DNA from: Fluviicola sp.
GTDB lineage: Bacteria; Bacteroidota; Bacteroidia; Flavobacteriales_D; Crocinitomicaceae
NCBI GenBank assembly: GCA_020849495.1
Contig: JADLGD010000227.1
Coordinates: 1-35,381, forward strand
Direction of reading: 5' to 3'
Length of the DNA: 35,381 bases
This document shows positions 7,171 to 15,412 of this stretch, one piece after another. The notes under the pieces are model-generated. The model made no database searches, had not been told where the DNA came from, and saw nothing but the letters and a program-made list of their open reading frames with translations. Position 1 is the first letter of the stretch, and the number at the start of each line of letters is the position of its first letter. A program made the position numbers and the translations under genes.

Positions 7171-8934
7171 ATGCTAGAGAATTTTCAACAACAATTTTTG
7201 AAAGTGCTTCTATTCGGGGCACTTTTTTTCCATAACTTTTGTGGTTATTCCCAACCTGTTTCAAAAAACAGTTTGTTAAACGATCAAGCTGTTGAACTTT
7301 CTAAAAAACACGAATTACCCCTCATTAATAAAATCGTTTATTTTTCTAAATTAAAGAATTGGGATTCGGTGATTGTCAACACTGAAAAAATCATCCCCAC
7401 TGTAAAAAACAAAACTATTCTAGATTACTTGCACTTTTATCGTGGCGAAGCATTCTTGCGAAAAGAGATGCAAAACCAAGCCTTGAAAGAATTCAATCAA
7501 ATCAAACCAACATTTGATTACTACTTCAAAGTCCATTTGTATCAAAGTGAAATTTATATGTCCAACAATCAATTTGATAAAGCATATATTGAAATTTCTC
7601 ATATAGATACTACAAATAGCTTCCACACAAAAAATGTCAATATGGAAGCTGTATTGCACAACATCGGTCTCTGTTATTTTTATAAAGGTGAATACAAAAA
7701 AGCTGAATCTTATTTAACAAGAGCAATCAATCACTTCGATAGTAATAAGGATAAGCTTTCCTTGATTTTTTATAACACAGATTTAGCGAATGTGTTTTAT
7801 GAACAATACCAAGACGATAAAGCATTAAAGTATTACAAAATTGCCTATGATCTTGCTCAAAAAAATGGTGATTTTCAAACAAAAAGTTTTACTGCTTTCA
7901 ACATGGCCGTTTTCAAAGAAAATCAACAAAAATTTGAAGAAGCTTTAATCTATAGAAAAGAACATGAAAATTGGAAAGACTCCCTTTCTGATCTGAATAA
8001 AATATACGAAGTTGCAGCATTGGAAAAAAAACAAGCTGTGAGTAGAAAACAACGGGAAGTAAAACTTTTGCAAACAGAAAATAAACTGAAACAAACAGAA
8101 CGCAATTTGTACTTGATTGCATCTTTGTCCTTATTCATCATTCTTGTTTTTGGAATCTATTTGTACAGACAAAATACAAAAAGAGCGCGCATCATTTTCG
8201 CTCAAAAACAAGAATTGGATCAATTAAACAAAACAAAAGATCAATTATTTTCCATTGTTAGTCACGATTTACGATCTTCTGTTTATGCACTTAAAAACAG
8301 CAACAATGCTTTGTTGAATCACATTACAACTGAACGATACGATGAAGCGGCTGTTCAGTTAGAACAAAATACATCCATTGCTACAAACACTTATAATTTA
8401 TTAGACAACCTGTTGCATTGGGCACTTTTACAAACCAAAGGAGGTTATTTCAAACAAGAATTGCATCGTTTAGGAATGCTCGTGGATCAAGTTGCTTATA
8501 ATTTTCAATCGTTACTTAAAGAAAAGCAGATTGAATTTGAGAATCAACTACCTAAATCGTGTAAAGTTTTTATTGATGCTGAAACCATTAAAATTGTTTT
8601 GCGGAACTTGATGGACAATAGCATCAAATTTTCAGATCAACAAGCCAAGATCACTGTACTTTTATTGAATGAAACGCCTACTTCCATCCAATTTATTTGG
8701 AGAGATACGGGAAGAGGAATGCAAGAAGAAACACGTCAGAAATTATTGAGTAATTCAGCCCAATTGACCAAGAAAGAACATGAAAAAGAAATTGGTTCTG
8801 GTTTGGGTATGAACTTGTGTATTTCCATGATCCATAAAAATGGTGGCACCTTAGATATCCAAAGTCAACTTGGAATTGGAACGGATTTTATCGTTACTTT
8901 GCAAAAAACAGGTTTAGATGGAGCAAAAGATTAA
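7171..8934 (+). CDS. TPR-containing sensor histidine kinase
   Basis: A 587-aa membrane kinase. Order: an N-terminal hydrophobic signal (about 8-27), a periplasmic region of TPR-like helical repeats (about 50-270; NIGLCYFYKGEYKKAESYLTRA is a typical repeat), a coiled coil (about 280-312), one membrane helix (about 313-333, LYLIASLSLFIILVFGIYLY), then a HisKA domain with phospho-acceptor H365 (SIVSHDLRSS) and a HATPase domain with the N box (NLMDNSIKFS), G1 (DTGRGMQ) and G2 (GSGLGMNL). This architecture is common for Bacteroidota kinases paired with LytTR regulators. It overlaps the next gene by 17 bases. A hairpin with a T-run (7201-7229) is embedded in its signal-peptide codons and could limit its transcription relative to the upstream gene. 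Confidence 0.93.
   Translation: MLENFQQQFLKVLLFGALFFHNFCGYSQPVSKNSLLNDQAVELSKKHELPLINKIVYFSKLKNWDSVIVNTEKIIPTVKNKTILDYLHFYRGEAFLRKEMQNQALKEFNQIKPTFDYYFKVHLYQSEIYMSNNQFDKAYIEISHIDTTNSFHTKNVNMEAVLHNIGLCYFYKGEYKKAESYLTRAINHFDSNKDKLSLIFYNTDLANVFYEQYQDDKALKYYKIAYDLAQKNGDFQTKSFTAFNMAVFKENQQKFEEALIYRKEHENWKDSLSDLNKIYEVAALEKKQAVSRKQREVKLLQTENKLKQTERNLYLIASLSLFIILVFGIYLYRQNTKRARIIFAQKQELDQLNKTKDQLFSIVSHDLRSSVYALKNSNNALLNHITTERYDEAAVQLEQNTSIATNTYNLLDNLLHWALLQTKGGYFKQELHRLGMLVDQVAYNFQSLLKEKQIEFENQLPKSCKVFIDAETIKIVLRNLMDNSIKFSDQQAKITVLLLNETPTSIQFIWRDTGRGMQEETRQKLLSNSAQLTKKEHEKEIGSGLGMNLCISMIHKNGGTLDIQSQLGIGTDFIVTLQKTGLDGAKD
7201..7229 (+). terminator. Intrinsic terminator-like hairpin inside the kinase signal-peptide codons
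   Basis: AAAGTGC (7201-7207) pairs with GCACTTT (7219-7225) around an 11-base loop, and the T-run continues to 7229. It lies 30 bases after the stop codon of the 141-aa gene, where its terminator would be expected, but inside codons 11-20 of the kinase. The T-run supplies Leu-Phe-Phe of the signal peptide. I infer a leaky terminator or attenuator. Confidence 0.55.
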
Positions 8935-9667
8935 CGTATTAATTGTAGAGGATACTCCAGCAGAAAGTGACGCACTTTTAGCAATTTTGAATGAACAACA
9001 ATTTAATGTTGTCGGTGTTGCAAGAACGCATCAAGAAGCTGTTAACTTGTTTTTTTCTAAAAAAGTAGACCTCTTAATTTTAGACATCTATCTGAATGGA
9101 AACCCCGATGGAATCGCATTTGCAGAAACCATGAATGCTGTTCCATCTTCTGCTAAACCGTTTGTTTTTTTAACGAGTTCCACTGATCGATCCATTTTTG
9201 ATCGTGCAAAATTGACCAAGCCTTTTAGTTTTCTCATGAAACCTTTCAATCCTTTGGAAGTCATCTATGCACTTGAAATGGCCATTGAAAAGTTCTATGG
9301 TCAAGAAGAAGTGTTTGAAAGCGATGAAGAGGATACGGTGATTGGTACAGAGTACTTTTTTATCAAGAAAAAGAATGTCTTGAAAAAAGTCGCTGTTTCT
9401 GATATCGTATATATTGAGGTAGAAGAGAGATATTGTAGCATTTATTCAAACACTGATCGTTTTGTTGTACAAATTTCTTTGGCAAAGATCATGGATCAAC
9501 TAAACGCTGATATCTTTTTGAGAACACACCGAAATTTCATTGTAAATCGCGATTGTATTGAAGAAATTCAAACTGCTGACAACTTATTGCTCATGAATAA
9601 TGGCAAATTAGTTCCTATTAGCGATCGCTACAAAGATGTGTTCAAACAGTTTCGCTTCATACGCTAA
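8918..9667 (+). CDS. LytTR-family response regulator (AlgR/LytR type)
   Basis: A 249-aa two-domain regulator. The receiver domain (about 1-125) has acidic residues E11 and D12, phospho-acceptor D56 (LLILDIYL), the Thr/Ser switch in FLTSS and the conserved Lys in FLMKPF. A short acidic linker (ESDEEDT) leads to a LytTR DNA-binding domain (about 145-249; note DIVYIEVEERYCSIYS, FLRTHRNFIVN and KLVPISDRYKDVF). LytTR proteins bind pairs of about 9-bp direct repeats one or two helical turns apart. It overlaps the kinase gene by 17 bases and is almost surely its partner. Three repeats at 21-bp spacing begin 3 bases after its stop codon and are its likely operator. Confidence 0.95.
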   Translation: MEQKINVLIVEDTPAESDALLAILNEQQFNVVGVARTHQEAVNLFFSKKVDLLILDIYLNGNPDGIAFAETMNAVPSSAKPFVFLTSSTDRSIFDRAKLTKPFSFLMKPFNPLEVIYALEMAIEKFYGQEEVFESDEEDTVIGTEYFFIKKKNVLKKVAVSDIVYIEVEERYCSIYSNTDRFVVQISLAKIMDQLNADIFLRTHRNFIVNRDCIEEIQTADNLLLMNNGKLVPISDRYKDVFKQFRFIR

Positions 9668-9670
9668 AAA

Positions 9671-9723
9671 TTTCATGACATCAATTTCCTATTTCATGCA
9701 CTATTTTATGGTGTTCATGACAT
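9671..9723. promoter_or_regulatory. Triple 21-bp-spaced direct repeat, candidate LytTR operator
   Basis: TTTCATGACAT (9671-9681), TTTCATGCACT (9692-9702) and GTTCATGACAT (9713-9723) share a TTCATG core starting at 9672, 9693 and 9714, that is, exactly 21 bp apart each time. A 9-bp element plus a 12-bp gap is the geometry known for LytTR sites such as AgrA's. A weaker in-phase copy (TTTCGCTTCAT, 9650-9660) lies in the end of the regulator gene. A -7-like TATCCTTG at 9753-9760 lies downstream, placing the repeats at a position suited to activation. Confidence 0.6.
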
Positions 9724-9766
9724 AGTACCTCTTTTTATCAAAAAAAACAACCTATCCTTGAATCAT

Positions 9767-9910
9767 AAACATGACAACATGTATACAAAAGGATGGTTGA
9801 AGTAGCGCAAACACAAACAATCCTGCATATAATTTAGAGTTAACTAATTAACTCCACCACAATCGCTATTCACTTTAGGTGGCAGGAATTGAAAGTTTCC
9901 TGCTTTTTTT
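9767..9910 (+). ncRNA. Candidate small RNA or small-peptide transcript downstream of the LytTR repeats
   Basis: A transcript from the -7-like box at 9753-9760 would start near 9767 and end at the terminator at 9882-9910, about 144 bases. Three hairpins abut almost without gaps: GAGTTAA/TTAACTC (9837-9854), CCACC/GGTGG (9854-9858 with 9878-9882, which competes for single bases at its borders) and the terminator stem. The only open frame of note is 14 codons (ATG 9793, stop 9835-9837, MVEVAQTQTILHII). No larger gene fits. The alternative is that this is just the 3' end of the kinase-regulator mRNA. Confidence 0.35.
9882..9910 (+). terminator. Intrinsic terminator
   Basis: GCAGGAA (9882-9888) pairs with TTCCTGC (9897-9903), with an 8-base loop and a run of seven T (9904-9910). 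It ends either the kinase-regulator mRNA or a separate short transcript that starts after the LytTR repeats. Confidence 0.85.
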
Positions 9911-9978
9911 ATTCACCTAACCAAAACATGTTAAGAATGACACTTTTGAATTGTTTAACAATTTAAGTGATACTTTTT

Positions 9979-10011
9979 TTGAATGAAGTCTTATATCTAT
10001 TCAAACTTTGG
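9979..10011 (+). promoter_or_regulatory. Candidate Bacteroidota promoter for the S41 protease gene
   Basis: A -33 TTTG (9979-9982) is followed after 21 bp by AAACTTTG (10004-10011), one base off the -7 consensus TAnnTTTG. Spacing fits known Bacteroidota promoters. The start codon is 54 bases downstream. Confidence 0.4.
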
Positions 10012-10065
10012 TATTTTTACGTTTCTTGAAATTGCACGAATTGCAATGGAATCTAAAGTAAGTAT

Positions 10066-11694
10066 ATGAAAAAATTGTTTGTTCTTCTTGTCGTATTGAT
10101 TTCAGTCGTATCTCCAGCAAGATCTCAATCCAATGGATTTGAAGTCTTGAAATCAATGGAGCTCATGGACCTCATCTTCCAGCAATTGGAAATGAACTAT
10201 GTGGATGAGATCAAGCCAGGAGAAATGAATAAAACGGCCATTGATGCAATGCTAAAACAGCTTGATCCATATACCGTTTATTACCACGAATCCAATATGG
10301 AAGATTATCGCTTGATGACGACTGGTCAATATGGAGGAATTGGTTCTTTGATTCGTAAAATAGGTGATTATACCTACATCGCTGAACCTTATGAAGGAAA
10401 TCCAGCACAAAAAGCAGGCGCAAAAGCAGGTGATAAAATCTTAGAAATTGATGGGAAAGACATGAAAGGTAAACCTTCTGATGAAGTTTCCTCGTCATTG
10501 AAAGGCCCAAAAGGATCTACCATTCAATTGAAAGTAGAGCGCGATGGTAAAATTGAGACCATTTCCATTACCCGCGATGAAATTAAATTACCAGATGTTC
10601 CCTATTCTGGCATGTTGGAATCCAATATCGGATACATCAAATTGAACAGTTTTACACAAACTGCAGGTTCTGATGTGCGTTCAGCATACGATCAATTAAA
10701 ATCAAAAGGTATGAGTGCTTTGGTACTTGACCTGAGAGGAAATGGCGGTGGTTTGCTCATAGAAGCAGTGAAAATTGTCAACATGTTTGTGAAAAAAGGA
10801 CAAGCGGTTGTTACAACAAAAGGTCGTATTGAAGAAGAAAATCGTGTGTATGCTACAACAGGTGAGCCGGTAGATTTAAACATCCCATTGGTTGTTTTGA
10901 TTGACGGTGGATCGGCATCAGCTTCCGAAATTGTTTCAGGGAGTTTACAAGATCTGGATCGCGCAGTGATTGTTGGTACAAACTCTTACGGTAAAGGATT
11001 GGTGCAACGAACGTTCGACTTGAAATACGGATCAAAAATCAAACTGACCATTTCTAAATACTACACACCTTCTGGAAGATGTGTACAACGCTTGGAATAC
11101 TATGATAAAGAAGCTGGTGAAAAACCAAAAGTCATTGCAGATTCATTGGTAAAAAAATTCAAAACTGCGAATGGTAGAGATGTGATTGATGGTCGTGGAA
11201 TTGAACCAGACATCAATGTGGAAAAAGAAGATTACAGTCGACTTTTAGCACAATTAATGATCAGTAACGTGATTTTCAATTATGCTACAGAATACCATAA
11301 AACTCACCCAAGTATTGGTGAAGCGCGAACATTTAAATTGACCGATGAAGAGTACGATGCCTTTAAAGCTTATGCTTTAAAACAAGATTTCAAATACAAT
11401 ACTGCTTCTGAAGAACAATTAGAAAAAATGAAAAAAACAGCCGAAGAAGAAGGGTATTATGAAGATATAAAAGCTGAATACGAACAATTATTAGCTAAAG
11501 TGACGCCTTCTAAAGAGCGCGATTTGGAAAAATTCAAAGCTGAGATCAATGATTTATTGTCCAATGAAATTGTTTCTCGTTACTATTATCAAAAAGGCAG
11601 AGCAGAACAAGCTTTTCAAGTTGACCTAGATGTACAAAAAGCAATTGAAGTTTTAAAAAATTCTAAGCAATACAATACTATTCTTGGAAAATAA
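10066..11694 (+). CDS. S41-family C-terminal processing peptidase (CtpA/Prc type)
   Basis: A 542-aa periplasmic serine protease with signal peptide (about 1-20, ending PARSQ). A PDZ domain (about 85-165; YGGIGSLIRKIGD, GDKILEIDG) precedes the catalytic core. The Ser-Lys dyad is inferred as S285 (GGSASASEIVSG) and K310 (NSYGKGLVQ), 25 residues apart as in E. coli Prc and plant CtpA; LDLRGNGGG (about 221-229) precedes it. The C-terminal 150 residues are helical and lysine-rich, as in the longer Bacteroidota members. Such enzymes trim or degrade periplasmic proteins from their C-terminal ends. The O-antigen ligase-like gene follows closely and may be co-transcribed. Confidence 0.95.
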   Translation: MKKLFVLLVVLISVVSPARSQSNGFEVLKSMELMDLIFQQLEMNYVDEIKPGEMNKTAIDAMLKQLDPYTVYYHESNMEDYRLMTTGQYGGIGSLIRKIGDYTYIAEPYEGNPAQKAGAKAGDKILEIDGKDMKGKPSDEVSSSLKGPKGSTIQLKVERDGKIETISITRDEIKLPDVPYSGMLESNIGYIKLNSFTQTAGSDVRSAYDQLKSKGMSALVLDLRGNGGGLLIEAVKIVNMFVKKGQAVVTTKGRIEEENRVYATTGEPVDLNIPLVVLIDGGSASASEIVSGSLQDLDRAVIVGTNSYGKGLVQRTFDLKYGSKIKLTISKYYTPSGRCVQRLEYYDKEAGEKPKVIADSLVKKFKTANGRDVIDGRGIEPDINVEKEDYSRLLAQLMISNVIFNYATEYHKTHPSIGEARTFKLTDEEYDAFKAYALKQDFKYNTASEEQLEKMKKTAEEEGYYEDIKAEYEQLLAKVTPSKERDLEKFKAEINDLLSNEIVSRYYYQKGRAEQAFQVDLDVQKAIEVLKNSKQYNTILGK

Positions 11695-11724
11695 ACGTTA
11701 GCAGAAGACAAGCTATTGCTATTT

Positions 11725-13278
11725 ATGTTGGACAAACTAACAGGAAAACCTGTTCACTATACTATTCATCTTCTTGCTTGCTTCACCATAGCAGTTGGTT
11801 TACCTTGGAGCAAAATTCCGCTGTCTTTAGGAACCATGTTGCTGTTTGCAAACCTTTTATTAAAAGCAGATTTTAAAAATTATTGGTCTGCTTGGAAACA
11901 AAATCCTTGGCTCAAAGCTTTAGCTGTTTACGTCTTATTTGAGTGGCTTTCCATTTTGTGGTCGTCCAACTTAAGTTACGCATTAACAGATTTCAAAATC
12001 AAATTACCGCTTTATGCCATACCTCTGGTTCTTGTTGCATTTCCAATAAAATCAATCAAAACAATTTATTTAATTGTTCTTGCATTTTTGTCTGTGTTAC
12101 TCATTACTTCTTTGATCAATTTTGGATCGTATTATCATTGGTGGGGAAATAAAACATACGATGATATTCGAGGCATGTCTCTTTTTGGATCTCACATTCG
12201 CTATTCACTAGAAATTGTGATGGGAATTGTCATCTGTTTGGGATGGATCCTTCGAAAATTACCTTTTTATGGAATTGCATTTGTCATTTCAGCTTGGTTA
12301 ATTATTTATACCTATTATTCTCAAATTTTATCAGGTTACATCGCATTGAGTGCATTGATATTGGCTGCTTTGCTATTGTTGATTAAAAACATCCCATCAA
12401 AACCAGTAAAACTGACCATCCTTTTAAGTTTCTTGGGCTTAACTATCGGAAGTGGAGTTTGGCTTTATTCTGAACTTAAACCAATTCCACATAAATTATC
12501 TTTAAGTGACTTGAGTACTGTTTCAAAACATGGTGAATCTTATTATTTTGACAAAAACACACGTTGGGAAAATGGTTATCCCGTATTAGCTCAAGTTGCA
12601 AAGAAAGAATTGGAACACTCTTGGAACAGCGTATCTTCAATTCCATATCATGGTGGGAAAGACATTAAAGGAAATCCAATTCACTTTACACTAATGACCT
12701 ACATGACCTCAAAAGGTCTTACGAAAGACAAAGAAGGGTTTAAACAGTTAAGTCAGAAAGAAATCCGCTTAATTGAAGCCGGAACTAATTCAATTTTAGT
12801 TACAAAAGGTGGTCTAAATGCACGTTTACATGGAATCAGAATGCAAATTGAATATTCTGATAATCCAAATGGTCATTCACTTTTACAACGATTAGAATAT
12901 TGGAAAGCTGCTAAAAACATCATTGCTAACAATTGGTTTTTGGGTGTTGGTTCAGGCGATATTGACGACACGTTTAAACAGTTTTATCGTTCAAGTCATT
13001 CAAAGCTTTCTTTAGAAAATCAACATCGAACTCATAATCAATTTTTGACCAGTTGGATCACCTCAGGTATCTTTGGCTTTGCTGCATTTATTTTATGGTG
13101 GTTTGTTCAACTTAAAACTGCTTGGAAATTGAAAGCGTTTGAATGGTTATGTTTCGCTTTCATTTGCTGCTTTTCATTTCTCACAGAAGACACTATTGAA
13201 ACCCAAATGGGAGTAACATTTGTTGCCTTTTTCTTTGCACTTTTTGCTGCAAACAATTCTCTTTTGTACCGAAAATAA
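11725..13278 (+). CDS. O-antigen ligase / Wzy_C family polytopic membrane protein
   Basis: A 517-aa integral membrane protein with about ten hydrophobic segments, a large periplasmic loop (about residues 245-400) and a Wzy_C-like part containing RLEYWKAAKNIIANNWFLGVGSGD and the RTHNQFLTSW motif (the conserved HNQ-L of the family). Members ligate or polymerise undecaprenyl-linked glycans at the periplasmic side. An upstream in-frame TTG (11716) exists, but the ATG at 11725 is the better start. The gene is 30 bases after the S41 protease gene with no terminator between. Whether it is a ligase or a polymerase cannot be told from sequence alone; there are no LPS genes nearby. Confidence 0.85.
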   Translation: MLDKLTGKPVHYTIHLLACFTIAVGLPWSKIPLSLGTMLLFANLLLKADFKNYWSAWKQNPWLKALAVYVLFEWLSILWSSNLSYALTDFKIKLPLYAIPLVLVAFPIKSIKTIYLIVLAFLSVLLITSLINFGSYYHWWGNKTYDDIRGMSLFGSHIRYSLEIVMGIVICLGWILRKLPFYGIAFVISAWLIIYTYYSQILSGYIALSALILAALLLLIKNIPSKPVKLTILLSFLGLTIGSGVWLYSELKPIPHKLSLSDLSTVSKHGESYYFDKNTRWENGYPVLAQVAKKELEHSWNSVSSIPYHGGKDIKGNPIHFTLMTYMTSKGLTKDKEGFKQLSQKEIRLIEAGTNSILVTKGGLNARLHGIRMQIEYSDNPNGHSLLQRLEYWKAAKNIIANNWFLGVGSGDIDDTFKQFYRSSHSKLSLENQHRTHNQFLTSWITSGIFGFAAFILWWFVQLKTAWKLKAFEWLCFAFICCFSFLTEDTIETQMGVTFVAFFFALFAANNSLLYRK

Positions 13279-13310
13279 AACGAGTAGATAACCTTAATTG
13301 AAAATTAACG

Positions 13311-13325
13311 TACAGGATGTCTGTA
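13311..13325. promoter_or_regulatory. Palindrome upstream of mgtE (possible operator)
   Basis: TACAG-GATGT-CTGTA is a perfect 5-bp inverted repeat with a 5-bp spacer. It lies 17 bp upstream of the -7 element TACTTTTG (13343-13350), that is, over the expected -33 region, where a repressor or activator would act. No -33 TTTG is visible at the right distance. Confidence 0.3.
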
Positions 13326-13342
13326 TAGCTTGATTTAAGCCG

Positions 13343-13350
13343 TACTTTTG
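13343..13350 (+). promoter_or_regulatory. -7 promoter element for mgtE
   Basis: TACTTTTG matches TAnnTTTG fully. Transcription would start near 13357, leaving a leader of about 10 bases before the ATG at 13366. The last three bases form the TTG that could be misread as a start codon at 13348. Confidence 0.55.
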
Positions 13351-13365
13351 CACAAAATTTCATCC

Positions 13366-14715
13366 ATGCGTTTTGAACTCACCAAAGAATTTCTTGAGCG
13401 CATCCGACAAGCAATTGCATCGGAGGATACCGCGTGGATCAAAGAACACATCATTGACCTTCACTTTGCTGATATTGCAGAAATCATGGACGAATTGTCC
13501 AATGAACAAGCAAAATACCTGTATTTTCAGTTAGAAGAGGAAGAACAAGCCGATGTATTGATGGAATTGGAAGAAGAAGTGAGAGATCGTTTCTTAGCTT
13601 CCCTTTCTTCCAAAGAAATGGCAGAACAGTTGGAAAATCTAGATTCCGATGATGCTGCCGATATCTTAGGTGAATTAACAGACGAAAAAATCCAAGAAGT
13701 CATCTCTCAAATGGAAGATGATGATGCTGCGGATGATATCGTTGACCTATTGAATTATGATGAAGACACTGCCGGTGGACTCATGCAAAAAGAGTTCATC
13801 CAATGCAAATTGGATTGGCCTGTCAATAGAGCTTTGGTTGAATTAAGAAGACAAGCTGAAGATGTAGAACAAGTATATACCATCTATGTCATTGATGACT
13901 TGAACAAGTTGGTGGGGGTGCTTTCATTGAAACGACTCTTGTTTGCTAGTCCAAAAACTCAAATTCGCGATTTATACCAAGCTAAAAACCTGATTTCTGT
14001 TAAAACCAACGACTCGAGCGAAACAGTAGCGAAAGTCATGGAAAAATACGACTTGGTTTCAGTTCCAGTAGTCGATTTACAAAACAAATTGGTTGGTCGC
14101 ATTACCATCGATGACGTCGTTGATATCATCAAAGAAGAAGCAGATAAAGATTTCCAATTGGCTTCAGGTATCTCTGAGAAAGTGGAATCCAACTCCAGTG
14201 TATGGAGGCTTTCAAGAGCTCGTTTACCTTGGTTATTGATCGGAATGCTCGGTGGTATTCTTAGTGCACAAGTGATTTCAAAATTTGAAGGAAATATTTC
14301 TCATTTACCGGCTTTGGCGTTCTTCATTCCATTGATTACGGCAATGGGTGGAAATGTAGGTGTACAATCTTCAGCTATCGTTGTACAATCGTTAGCAAGA
14401 GGAAATGATCCTTTTGATAGTATGTTAAGTAAAGTTGGAAAAGAAGCGCTTGTAGGATTGGTCAATGGACTTTTATGTTCCAGTTTGATTTTTGGAATCG
14501 CATCTTTCATCAATGATTATCATTTAGCTTTGGTTGTTAGCATTTCTTTATTGATTGTCATCATCTTTGCAGCCGTCTTTGGCACCATGGTCCCACTAAT
14601 TCTGAATCGCTACAAGATAGATCCCGCTTTAGCAACTGGTCCATTCGTTACCACTTCCAACGATGTCTTGGGCTTATTCATCTACTTTACAGTAGGGATT
14701 TTATTGCTAAATTGA
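13366..14715 (+). CDS. mgtE: MgtE-type magnesium transporter
   Basis: A 449-aa protein with the full MgtE layout. A helical, acidic N domain (about 1-125; repeated DSDDAADILGEL and EDDDAADDIVDLL segments) is followed by two CBS domains (about 130-255), the connecting helix and five membrane helices (about 280-449). The pore signature is PLITAMGGNVGVQSSAI (about 322-338). The cytosolic acidic N and CBS domains sense Mg2+ and close the channel when it is high. It starts at ATG 13366; an upstream in-frame TTG at 13348 belongs to the promoter. No riboswitch is visible, and the leader is too short for one. Confidence 0.95.
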   Translation: MRFELTKEFLERIRQAIASEDTAWIKEHIIDLHFADIAEIMDELSNEQAKYLYFQLEEEEQADVLMELEEEVRDRFLASLSSKEMAEQLENLDSDDAADILGELTDEKIQEVISQMEDDDAADDIVDLLNYDEDTAGGLMQKEFIQCKLDWPVNRALVELRRQAEDVEQVYTIYVIDDLNKLVGVLSLKRLLFASPKTQIRDLYQAKNLISVKTNDSSETVAKVMEKYDLVSVPVVDLQNKLVGRITIDDVVDIIKEEADKDFQLASGISEKVESNSSVWRLSRARLPWLLIGMLGGILSAQVISKFEGNISHLPALAFFIPLITAMGGNVGVQSSAIVVQSLARGNDPFDSMLSKVGKEALVGLVNGLLCSSLIFGIASFINDYHLALVVSISLLIVIIFAAVFGTMVPLILNRYKIDPALATGPFVTTSNDVLGLFIYFTVGILLLN

Positions 14716-14782
14716 TTTTTAACACATTGACATACAGCGTTTTTTAAATTATTTTCATTTTTTTTTCTGTTTCATAAAATCC

Positions 14783-14790
14783 AAAGTTTG
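14783..14790 (+). promoter_or_regulatory. Possible -7 element for the fasciclin gene
   Basis: AAAGTTTG differs from TAnnTTTG by one base and lies 46 bases before the ATG at 14837. The upstream stretch is a T-run, so a -33 TTTG cannot be assigned. Confidence 0.25.
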
Positions 14791-14836
14791 TGTGAGGGCG
14801 TATCTCCTTCAACTTTAAAACACAAACAAAAAGATT

Positions 14837-15400
14837 ATGAAAAAGAACATTCTAACAATCGGATTTGCAATTGCAGTTGCAGCATTTATTTCAAACTCAA
14901 GTTTTGCTCAAAATACCGTAATGGTTGGTGGTGAATCCATGTATCCAGCAAAAAACATTGTTGAAAATGCAATGAATTCAAAAGACCACACCACCTTGGT
15001 TGCAGCAGTTAAAGCAGCAGGTTTAGTTGAAACACTTCAAAGTAAAGGTCCTTTTACCGTTTTTGCACCAGTAAACGATGCCTTTGAAAATTTACCAGAA
15101 GGGACAGTTGAAACTTTATTGAAACCAGAAAACAAAGCAACGTTGACAAAAGTACTTACTTATCATGTGGTTGCAGGAAAAATGGATTTCAATACCATTG
15201 CAGCAGCTATTAAAAAAGGGAAAGGAATGGCCGAAATGACTACTGTTTCTGGCGGAAAATTAATCGCCATGATGAATGGAGAACACAACATCACCATCAA
15301 AGATGAAAACGGAATGGTTGCCAATATTACAACCTATGATGTGTACCAATCAAATGGTGTCATTCACGTCATTGATAAAGTGGTGTTGCCAAAAATGTAA
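14837..15400 (+). CDS. Secreted fasciclin-domain (FAS1) protein
   Basis: A 187-aa protein: a signal peptide (about 1-24, ending SSFAQ) and one FAS1 domain. Hallmarks are the H1 motif-like PFTVFAPVNDAFENLP (about 72-87), LTYHVVAGKM (about 111-120) and the terminal SNGVIHVIDKVVLPKM. FAS1 domains mediate cell-cell or cell-surface adhesion, and single-domain secreted forms are common in Bacteroidota. A long-range inverted repeat and a terminator follow. Confidence 0.95.
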   Translation: MKKNILTIGFAIAVAAFISNSSFAQNTVMVGGESMYPAKNIVENAMNSKDHTTLVAAVKAAGLVETLQSKGPFTVFAPVNDAFENLPEGTVETLLKPENKATLTKVLTYHVVAGKMDFNTIAAAIKKGKGMAEMTTVSGGKLIAMMNGEHNITIKDENGMVANITTYDVYQSNGVIHVIDKVVLPKM

Positions 15401-15412
15401 TCGTAAAAGCTT

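Noticed and set aside
9650..9660. Fourth in-phase copy of the LytTR repeat
   Set aside because: Only 7 of 11 bases match, the TTCATG core is lost, and it lies within codons of the regulator; noted but not counted.
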